A stretch of DNA of 10,639 nucleotides from Caldilineae bacterium (GTDB taxonomy: Bacteria > Chloroflexota > Anaerolineae > J102). The position numbers and the translations under genes are program-made. Positions 5,990 through 10,639 of the stretch are shown here, one piece after another; position 1 is the first letter of the stretch, and each line of letters starts with the position of its first letter. The stretch is taken from contig RFJM01000281.1 of assembly GCA_003694905.1 (NCBI GenBank), forward strand, positions 1 through 10,639, in the 5' to 3' direction. Below the pieces are notes generated by a model. That model was not told the origin of the DNA. It worked only from the letters and a program-made list of their open reading frames with translations, and searched no databases.

Positions 5990-6823
5990 TCAAAGGCTGT
6001 TGGCTTCGAGCATGGCAATCAGTTTTTGGGGGAAATCGGTGATGATGCCGACGGCGCCGGCTTCGATTTCCTGACGCCAGGCTTCCTCGTCATTGACCGT
6101 GAAGAGGTTGACGGCGACACCTCGTGCGGCCAGTGCTCGCATCTCCTCCGGTGTGATGAGGGTGTAGCGAACGTTGTAAACACCGAATTCCGTTTTTTCC
6201 CACTGCAGCGGCTCTGTCTTCGAGAATCCCACCAGGGCCTCACACTCGATACGGGGGCGCATGGCCGCCACCTGACGCAACCAGGCGTGGTTGAACGAGG
6301 AGATGATGATTTGATCGTCGGGCAGATGTACTTCGTCGATGACTTTGAGTACGGCGTCGACCAGGGGGAAGTGTTCCTGCGGAGCGGGCTGGCGTTTGAG
6401 CTCCAGGTTAATGCACCAGTTGAGTTCCTTGGTCAGTTGCAGGGCTTCTCGCACCGTCGGCACGCGCTCGCCGATGTAGGAAGCCGCAGTGGCAGGGTCG
6501 ACGGCGCCGGCCGCGATCTGGCCATAGGGATCCTGTCTGACGAACCAGCTCCCGGCGTCCAGGGTACGGATTTCGGCCAGAGTGAAGGTTGTGAAGGTCC
6601 AGGGAGCCCGGTCGGGGAATCGTTCGGCGGCATCGGTGGTGCGGGCAAGTGAGTCGTCGTGGAAGAGGATGAGCTCGCCGTCCGCAGTCACGGCGACATC
6701 GGTTTCCCACATGTCGGCACCCACCTCGTAGCCGCGGCGGGCGGCAGCCAGGGTGTTTTCGGGAGCCAGGCTGCGCGCCCCCCGATGGGCGATCACGGCA
6801 ACCTTATGGGTTTTACTTTTCAC
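5990..6823 (-). CDS. ugpQ: Glycerophosphodiester phosphodiesterase (UgpQ-like)
   Basis: This enzyme hydrolyses glycerophosphodiesters (glycerophospho-choline, -ethanolamine, -glycerol) to sn-glycerol-3-phosphate and the free alcohol. The 277-residue chain has no signal peptide, so it acts in the cytoplasm, like E. coli UgpQ. The GDPD TIM-barrel markers are present: HRG (13-15, catalytic His13), PENT (21-24), the metal ligands Glu40 and Asp42 in WETDV, HDDSLARTT (55-63, catalytic His55), LELK with Glu141, and the C-terminal NLFTVND (239-245) and GIITDFP (259-265). The start is a GTG at 6823 that overlaps the end of the ugpE-like gene by 11 bp, which points to translational coupling. The GS-like gene begins 13 bp after its stop. 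Its place directly after ugp-type permease genes is the main argument that the transporter carries glycerol phosphates or diesters, not sugars. Confidence 0.93.
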   Translation of the reverse strand: MKSKTHKVAVIAHRGARSLAPENTLAAARRGYEVGADMWETDVAVTADGELILFHDDSLARTTDAAERFPDRAPWTFTTFTLAEIRTLDAGSWFVRQDPYGQIAAGAVDPATAASYIGERVPTVREALQLTKELNWCINLELKRQPAPQEHFPLVDAVLKVIDEVHLPDDQIIISSFNHAWLRQVAAMRPRIECEALVGFSKTEPLQWEKTEFGVYNVRYTLITPEEMRALAARGVAVNLFTVNDEEAWRQEIEAGAVGIITDFPQKLIAMLEANSL

Positions 6824-7649
6824 GGCCTAAAGCAAACCCTTTTGTGAATTGCTCGTGGAGCAGGATAAAGACGATCATGGGGGGCAGCATAGCCAGGATG
6901 GCCGCGGCCATGACAAAGCCCCAGTTGGTGGTGTCCTGCTGGTTGGTCAGCCCGCGCAGGCCCACCTGGATGAGCTGACGGGCATTCTCGCGAATGACTA
7001 CCAGGGGCCAGATGTACTGGTTCCACATGTAGATGAACTGAATCAACGCCAGTGCGGCAATGGTGTTCCAGGACATGGGAACCAGGATGCTCCAGAGGAA
7101 CCGGACGGGTCCGGCACCATCGACTCGGGCCGCGTCGGCCAGATCGGCCGGAATACTGGAGAAGTGCTGCCTGAAGAGGAAGACACCCGTGGCGCTGGCC
7201 AGGAAGGGCACGGTCAAGGCCGCGTAGCTATCCCCCCAGCCCAGTTCCGAGACCAACTTGAACAAGGCGACGATCATGATCTCGGTAGGCATCATCAGGG
7301 TGAAGAGGATGAAGTAGAAGACAAAGTCCTTGAGGGGAAAGTCGAAATAGACCAGCCCGAGACCCGCCAACATGGAAAAGAGGGTTTTGAAGAACATGAC
7401 AATGCCGGCCACAATGAGGGTGTTCTTCATGAAGATGCCCAGGTCGAATTGGTTCCACACGGCGCGGTAGTTGAAGAGGCCGGCGGTACCGGGCCCGAGC
7501 ATGGGCGGGAAGCGGTAGACCTCGGCTCGCGTCTGGGTGGATTTCGCCAGGGCGAAAAGGACGGGCGACATCACCACCAGCACCACGAAGATCAGGGCGA
7601 TATGGGTCAGGATTTCGTTTCGCGTGCGTCGTTTCAAAGGCAACTGCAT
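6813..7649 (-). CDS. ugpE: ABC transporter permease, UgpE/MalG type (CUT1 family)
   Basis: A 278-residue inner-membrane subunit that forms half of the transport channel, with about six helices (first at about 15-36). The cytoplasmic EAA loop that docks on the ATPase is ADAARVDGAGPVRFLWSILVP (171-191, shown as two blocks: ADAARVDGAG and PVRFLWSILVP). Several segments closely resemble E. coli UgpE as I recall it: YFDFPL, TLMMPTEIMI, FLFRQHF (158-164), FIYMWNQYIWPL (205-216) and a C-terminal TNWGFVMAA...PP. This is a better fit than generic MalG-like sugar permeases. The ATG at 7649 has GGAGG (7657-7661) 7 nt upstream, lying inside the last codons of the ugpA-like gene, whose stop is only 3 bp away. 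Coupled translation of the two permeases is likely. No ATPase subunit is encoded nearby. Confidence 0.93.
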   Translation of the reverse strand: MQLPLKRRTRNEILTHIALIFVVLVVMSPVLFALAKSTQTRAEVYRFPPMLGPGTAGLFNYRAVWNQFDLGIFMKNTLIVAGIVMFFKTLFSMLAGLGLVYFDFPLKDFVFYFILFTLMMPTEIMIVALFKLVSELGWGDSYAALTVPFLASATGVFLFRQHFSSIPADLADAARVDGAGPVRFLWSILVPMSWNTIAALALIQFIYMWNQYIWPLVVIRENARQLIQVGLRGLTNQQDTTNWGFVMAAAILAMLPPMIVFILLHEQFTKGFALGREK

Positions 7650-7652
7650 GGC

Positions 7653-8540
7653 TCAGCCTCCGTAGTGAACCTGGCGACCGCTGGTTCGGAACTGGATGAG
7701 CGTCAGACCCACGACCAACAGGAAGAGAATCACCGATTGGGCCGAGGCCAGGCCGGTCTTGTAGTATTCGAAGGCGTCTCGGTAGAGATTGTAGATCATG
7801 ACGTTGGTCGCATCCAGGGGCCCGCCCTTGGTGAGGATGTCGATCATGCCGAAGACATCGAAAAAGGAATACGTGATGTTGGTAATGAGCAAGAAGAAGG
7901 TCATGGGCGAGAGCAGGGCAAAGGTCACGTGGCGGAAGCGCTTCCAGGCATTGGCGCCATCGATGGAGGCGGCTTCCAGGACCTCGGTATTCAGGTTTTG
8001 GAGGGCAGCCAGGTAGAAGACGATGTTGTAGCCCAGGTTTTTCCACACGCTGGCCATGATAACCAGGAGAATGGCCAGTCGCGGGTTGCCCAGCCAGTTG
8101 AGTTCGGTACCGGTGATGAGGGAGGTGATGTAGTTGACCACCCCGAAGCCCGGCGAGAACATGAAGAGAAACACAACACCCGCAACTGCCGGCGATAGAG
8201 CAAACGGCCAGATCAGGAGAATGCGATAGACCGAGGCGCCGCGTATCTTCTGATTGGCCAACATGGCAATGGCCAGGGACACGGAGAGTCCGATGACAAC
8301 GACTGCGGCCGCAACAACCACCGTCACCCACACAGTGTGATGGTACGTGGAATCCTTGGCCAGGTCGATATAGTTCTCAAGCCCCGAGAACTGGGTTTTC
8401 AGTCCCAGGAAGGCGACCCGGTAGAAAGACAGGCGAAAGGTCTGTATGACCGGATAGTAAAGAAAAACCAGAAGAATAATGAGGGTAGGGAGGAGGAATA
8501 GCCAGGGCAGCCATCTCCCTTTGAATCTCGCTGTGCTCAT
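7653..8540 (-). CDS. ugpA: ABC transporter permease, UgpA/MalF type (CUT1 family)
   Basis: A 295-residue membrane permease partner of the UgpE-like protein, with about six helices (first at about 10-30). The EAA loop runs from Glu189 to Pro212 (EAASIDGANAWKRFRH, then LLSP). The start MSTARFKGRWLPWLFLLPTL matches the beginning of E. coli UgpA (MSSSR..FRSRWLPYLL) as I recall it. The blocks NITYSFFDVFGMIDILTKGG (221-240) and VMIYNLYRDAF (247-257) match too. The ATG at 8540 is preferred over a GTG at 8594 because it coincides with family similarity. Neither has a strong Shine-Dalgarno, and the longer version would place its start inside an intergenic hairpin. The gene follows the binding-protein gene by 105 bp, the largest gap in the operon, and that gap carries a stem-loop likely to set the ratio of binding protein to permease. 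Confidence 0.93.
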   Translation of the reverse strand: MSTARFKGRWLPWLFLLPTLIILLVFLYYPVIQTFRLSFYRVAFLGLKTQFSGLENYIDLAKDSTYHHTVWVTVVVAAAVVVIGLSVSLAIAMLANQKIRGASVYRILLIWPFALSPAVAGVVFLFMFSPGFGVVNYITSLITGTELNWLGNPRLAILLVIMASVWKNLGYNIVFYLAALQNLNTEVLEAASIDGANAWKRFRHVTFALLSPMTFFLLITNITYSFFDVFGMIDILTKGGPLDATNVMIYNLYRDAFEYYKTGLASAQSVILFLLVVGLTLIQFRTSGRQVHYGG

Positions 8541-8560
8541 AGCAGGTTCGTGAATGGATC

Positions 8561-8602
8561 GAGATCGGGCGACCCGCCCTGAAACGGGGGCCACCCGATC
8601 TC
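8561..8602 (-). promoter_or_regulatory. Stem-loop between ugpB-like and ugpA-like genes
   Basis: The 9-bp arms GAGATCGGG (8561-8569) and CCCGATCTC (8594-8602) are perfectly complementary. Inside the 24-nt loop a second stem GCCC (8576-8579)/GGGC (8588-8591) can form. No T run follows, so it is not a complete terminator. Hairpins in this position, between a binding-protein gene and its permease gene (as in malE-malF), usually stabilise the upstream message and lower downstream expression. Confidence 0.6.
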
Positions 8603-8645
8603 AGATCAGAGTGGAATTCGACTGCAAGAGAGAGGCAGTGAAGGG

Positions 8646-10067
8646 TTACTCGACGGACTTGTTGTAATCGGCGATGGCCTTATCGGCCTGGGCTTTGGCC
8701 TCGGCCAGGGCATCGTCGACACTGGCCTCTCCGGCGAGAACCTTCTCGATGGCCTGCTCGATGATGGTGCGCACCTCGGGGAAGGCACCGATGACCGCAC
8801 CCTGGGTGGCCCGCACGGGCTTGGTGTTCAGGAGCTGATCAAAGGCGGCGCGGTAGGCGGGGTTCTTCTCGAACCACTTCTGCTTCTCCAGCACTTCCAC
8901 GGCCGACTTGCGGATGGGGAAGTAGCCGGTGCCCTTGTGCCAGCGGATGGCGTTTTCGGTGTTGGTGAACCATTCGATGAATTCCGCAGTGGCAGCCATT
9001 TCTTCGTCCGGATGACCGCCGCTCATCCACATGCTGGCACCGCCGACGATCACGCCCATGCGCTCGCTGTTCTCCGGATAGGGCAGGTAGCCGGTGCCGA
9101 GTTCGAAGCCGTTGGCGGCGGCGTCATTCTGGCGATTGACCACGTCGCTGGTGGAGGTGATCTCCATGGCAGCCTGGCCGGAGACGAAGATGGCGTCGGC
9201 GCCGTCCCAGTCCTCCAGCTTGCCGCTGTAGGCATAGTAGCCCTTGTCGAACATCTCCTTCCACCAGGAGACGATCTCCTTGGCAGCATCGCCGGTCAGG
9301 TACACCTCGGTGGCGCGAGCCGCGCGGCCGTTCTCGTTGTTGGCCAGCTCGGCGCCCATGTTGGCCATCCATTGCTCGAAGAACCAGCTATGCAGAGGCC
9401 AGGAGACACAGTTCTTGGCAGCACCGCTGGAGACGATCTGCTCGCATACGGCCAGCATCTCTTCGAAGGTCTCCGGCGGCGCTTCGGGATCCAGACCGGC
9501 CGCCCGGAAGATGTCCTTGTTGTAGTAGAGGATGGGGTTGGAGGAGTTCCACGGCATCGAGTAGAACTTGCCGCCGAAGTTGTAGTAGTTGGCCACACCT
9601 TCGATCAGGTCGCTGGCGTCGAATTCGGGGGCATAGTCCTCAAAGGGAACGAAGATGCCGCTGTCGAGGGCCAGCTGCGAGCCGATCTCGAAGATCTGCA
9701 CGATGTGGGGCGGGTTGCCCTGCTGCGCAGCCAGGATGGCGGCATTCAATGTATCGCGGTAGGAACCCTTATTCTCCACCCGCACAAAAATGCCCGGATG
9801 CGTGAAGTTGAAGTCATCGACCATGCGCTGGATGAGCAGCTTGCGGCCGCCACCAAAGGCATGCCAGAAGTCGATGACCACGGCTCCCTCGGGGATGGTG
9901 ACCGCCTGTTCCTGCGGAACCTCGACCACTTTGGTCACTTCCACGACCTTGGTCACTTCCACCACCTGTTGCCCACCGGCAGGGGCTGCACCTGCACAGG
10001 CAGCGATGACCACGGCAAACATGGTAATGAGCACGGAAATAACGACATACCTTCGGGCTGTACTCAT
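8646..10067 (-). CDS. ugpB: Glycerol-3-phosphate/glycerophosphodiester-binding lipoprotein (UgpB-like)
   Basis: A 473-residue extracytoplasmic substrate-binding protein that delivers its ligand to the UgpA/UgpE-like permease. The signal peptide is lipoprotein type: basic MSTARR, hydrophobic 7-21, lipobox IAAC with Cys24 as the lipidated residue. A linker with repeated EVTKVV units (37-50) follows, a trait I associate with Chloroflexota binding proteins. The mature domain resembles E. coli UgpB as I recall it: VIDFWHAFGGG (64-74), GNPPHIVQIFEIG (117-129), YSMPWNSSNPILYYNKD (169-185), AGLDPEAPPETFEEM (190-204), VGGASMWMSGG (341-351), WHKGTGYFPI (376-385) and FPEVRTII (429-436). Tyr382 and Arg433 align with phosphate-site residues reported for UgpB. 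The ATG at 10067 has a strong Shine-Dalgarno, AAAGGAGG (10075-10082), 7 nt upstream. It is the first gene of the operon and probably the most highly translated. A sugar-phosphate or other polyol ligand remains possible. Confidence 0.93.
   Translation of the reverse strand: MSTARRYVVISVLITMFAVVIAACAGAAPAGGQQVVEVTKVVEVTKVVEVPQEQAVTIPEGAVVIDFWHAFGGGRKLLIQRMVDDFNFTHPGIFVRVENKGSYRDTLNAAILAAQQGNPPHIVQIFEIGSQLALDSGIFVPFEDYAPEFDASDLIEGVANYYNFGGKFYSMPWNSSNPILYYNKDIFRAAGLDPEAPPETFEEMLAVCEQIVSSGAAKNCVSWPLHSWFFEQWMANMGAELANNENGRAARATEVYLTGDAAKEIVSWWKEMFDKGYYAYSGKLEDWDGADAIFVSGQAAMEITSTSDVVNRQNDAAANGFELGTGYLPYPENSERMGVIVGGASMWMSGGHPDEEMAATAEFIEWFTNTENAIRWHKGTGYFPIRKSAVEVLEKQKWFEKNPAYRAAFDQLLNTKPVRATQGAVIGAFPEVRTIIEQAIEKVLAGEASVDDALAEAKAQADKAIADYNKSVE
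9927..9962 (-). repeat. Two tandem 18-bp coding repeats (EVTKVV units)
   Basis: Codons 36-47 of the ugpB-like gene are two 18-bp copies (GTGGAAGTGACCAAGGTC and GTGGAAGTGACCAAAGTG) that differ only in the last few bases. A third, partial and diverged copy follows. They encode the linker between the lipid anchor and the binding domain. Such units can expand or contract by slippage without a frameshift. Confidence 0.8.
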
Positions 10068-10159
10068 GATTTATCCTCCTTTGGATAAGCTGAGTGAGTC
10101 GGGTTTAGGGAGAGACGAGAGGACGGAACAGGTGTGAGAATGTCTTGCTCTATCTCCAT
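10064..10159 (-). CDS. Possible 31-residue leader peptide upstream of ugpB
   Basis: A small frame starts at ATG 10159-10157, preceded by GGAGG (10167-10163) at a short 3-nt spacing. It ends in a TGA (10066-10064) that overlaps the ugpB-like ATG as ATGA. The peptide begins MEIEQDILTPVPSS and ends YPKEDKS; it has no recognisable domain and no run of a single amino acid that would suggest attenuation. A 31-codon open frame is not rare by chance, so this is tentative. If translated, it would couple translation to the ugpB-like gene. Confidence 0.2.
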   Translation of the reverse strand: MEIEQDILTPVPSSRLSLNPTHSAYPKEDKS

Positions 10160-10203
10160 TCACCTCCATTGGAAAGAACGTGATGGGGAAAAATACATTG
10201 ATA

Positions 10204-10212
10204 ATTCTATCA
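10204..10212 (-). promoter_or_regulatory. Extended -10 promoter for the ugp-like operon
   Basis: On the minus strand, TGATAGAAT (10212-10204) is an extended -10 element: TG, one base, then TAGAAT with five of six consensus matches. The -35 region is weak, as often seen with extended -10 promoters. Transcription would start near 10197, leaving a leader of about 130 nt before the ugpB-like ATG. A second, weaker pair is TTGAGT (10220-10215), 17 bp, TGTATT (10197-10192). Confidence 0.45.
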
Positions 10213-10240
10213 TCACTCAATCAGGGATTGAGTTTGATAG
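10207..10240. promoter_or_regulatory. 34-bp interrupted dyad, candidate operator of the ugp-like operon
   Basis: Core: ACTCAATC (10215-10222), spacer AGG, GATTGAGT (10226-10233), a perfect 8+3+8 inverted repeat. It is flanked by outer arms CTATCA (10207-10212 read on the plus strand) and TGATAG (10235-10240), which are also complementary, with 2-bp and 1-bp gaps to the core. Fourteen base pairs are thus symmetric over 34 bp. The dyad covers the -35 area and part of the extended -10 box, as expected for a repressor site. The regulator is unknown. Confidence 0.6.
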
Positions 10241-10524
10241 GCCACATTGGTTGTCGGCCTTCACTCCTCTCTGCGCACTCCTCCGCCTGTGTGGACCTGT
10301 CGCCTGGCCGAACGTGGAATTGTGACCATCGGGCTGCAGTCATCGTTGTCTGTTCCGCGGTAGGGGCGAAATTACGACGCTGTAATTCAGCGGTTTCGGA
10401 CTGATGTTGCGATCGACACTTGAGTTAACCTGCCTTAATTTAGCACAGGATGGCGCAATTTGCAAGACGTCGAGACGCACTGGGGTGTGTTTCAACACGG
10501 GGGCAGCCGCCGTGCTGGGCCGGT

Positions 10525-10567
10525 AAGGGCGCCCTTGCAAGGGGTCGTGCGGGGGAGCGCCCCCGCA
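10525..10567. repeat. Overlapping palindromes and GC-rich hairpin, REP/MITE-like
   Basis: AAGGGCGCCCTT (10525-10536) and CCCTTGCAAGGG (10532-10543) are perfect palindromes that share CCCTT, so two alternative foldings compete. Next comes TGCGGGGG (10548-10555), loop AGCG, CCCCCGCA (10560-10567), an 8-bp perfect stem. Compact blocks like this, outside genes, resemble dispersed extragenic palindromic elements, but copy number cannot be seen from one window. Confidence 0.4.
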
Positions 10568-10605
10568 TCTGCGGCGTCGGCCGGCGAGACGCGCGGCCGA
10601 GGGTT

Positions 10606-10624
10606 CAGCTTTCGGGCAAAGCTG
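10606..10624. other. 7-bp hairpin CAGCTTT/AAAGCTG
   Basis: Perfect 7-bp stem (10606-10612 with 10618-10624) around the loop CGGGC. No T run follows on either strand, so it is not a standard terminator. It may belong to the adjacent repeat block or to a feature that continues past the window edge. Confidence 0.35.
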
Positions 10625-10639
10625 CATGTAGGACAGGCT

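Larger units (their letters stand above)
10241..10639. other. Gene-free region upstream of the operon, rich in inverted repeats
   Basis: No frame here looks like a real protein; a minus-strand frame of 95 codons (10340-10627) is Arg/Pro rich without domain features. Seen instead: AATTAC (10370-10375)/GTAATT (10382-10387) around 6 bp, a possible operator; overlapping palindromes at 10525-10543; a GC-rich hairpin at 10548-10567; and the hairpin CAGCTTT (10606-10612)/AAAGCTG (10618-10624). The region becomes markedly GC rich after about 10500. Confidence 0.4.

Noticed and set aside
5977..6018. Longer N-terminus for the GS-like protein starting at 6018
   Set aside because: It would overlap the end of the phosphodiesterase gene, and the extra 14 residues match no family pattern; the ATG at 5976 has a well-placed GGGAG.
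6849..8198. Long plus-strand open frame (449 codons) opposite the permease genes
   Set aside because: Its product is rich in His, Glu, Asp, Gly and Gln with no fold or motif, which is what the complement of hydrophobic permease codons gives. The minus strand carries clear UgpA/UgpE homologues.
8541..8594. Longer N-terminus for the UgpA-like protein starting at GTG 8594
   Set aside because: The additional 18 residues lie over the intergenic hairpin and are polar, whereas the ATG at 8540 matches the start of known UgpA proteins.
8937..10088. Plus-strand open frame of 383 codons opposite ugpB
   Set aside because: No recognisable domain and no Shine-Dalgarno support; it is the mirror of codon bias in the ugpB-like gene.
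10340..10627. Minus-strand open frame of 95 codons at the right edge
   Set aside because: Arg/Pro-rich composition, no domain, and it runs through the palindrome block; more likely chance in GC-rich DNA.
1..10639. CRISPR array, toxin-antitoxin pair, insertion sequence or prophage
   Set aside because: No regularly spaced repeats, transposase, integrase or small toxin/antitoxin-like pair was found on either strand.

Overview
This looks like a chromosomal segment of a moderately GC-rich bacterium, most likely a member of the Chloroflexota (Anaerolineae or Caldilineae type). That placement is inference. It rests on three habits I associate with that phylum: a sugar-type binding lipoprotein whose mature N-terminus carries repeated EVTKVV units, a secreted SdrD-B/fibronectin-like protein ending in FAPLVLR, and an ECF sigma factor paired with an RskA-type anti-sigma factor. 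No phylogenetic test was possible.

Left part (1-2050). A tRNA-Arg(TCT) gene is followed by a strong 15-bp hairpin. It converges on a gene for a secreted, multi-domain SdrD B-like protein on the minus strand. That gene has a clear sigma70-type promoter (TTGAAA, 17 bp, TATACT), and two tandem 10-bp direct repeats with an 11-bp period lie just upstream of the -35 element.

Centre left (2050-3731). Divergent from the surface protein is a plus-strand pair: an ECF sigma factor, possibly read from a leaderless GTG placed 7 bp after a perfect TATAAT, and its membrane-anchored zinc-type RskA-like anti-sigma factor.

Right two thirds (3739-10233). Six tightly packed minus-strand genes read as one operon, transcribed from right to left: ugpB-like binding lipoprotein, ugpA-like and ugpE-like permeases, a ugpQ-like glycerophosphodiester phosphodiesterase, a non-canonical glutamine-synthetase-family ligase, and a classical short-chain dehydrogenase. 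Gaps are -11 to about 105 bp. The promoter region ahead of ugpB carries a 34-bp interrupted dyad that overlaps an extended -10 element, a good operator candidate. No ATPase gene (ugpC) is present.

The operon's contents suggest uptake of glycerol-3-phosphate or glycerophosphodiesters (UgpBAE) and cleavage of the diester to glycerol-3-phosphate plus an alcohol (UgpQ). The released alcohol could then be processed by the ligase and dehydrogenase. If the alcohol is ethanolamine, the ligase could make gamma-glutamyl-ethanolamide. In the ligase, the flap glutamate of canonical glutamine synthetase is replaced by tryptophan, which fits an amine substrate other than ammonia. This pathway is a hypothesis drawn from gene order and motifs.

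Far right (10234-10639). No convincing gene. The segment is rich in inverted repeats and palindromes and may be a regulatory or repeat-type intergenic region upstream of the operon.
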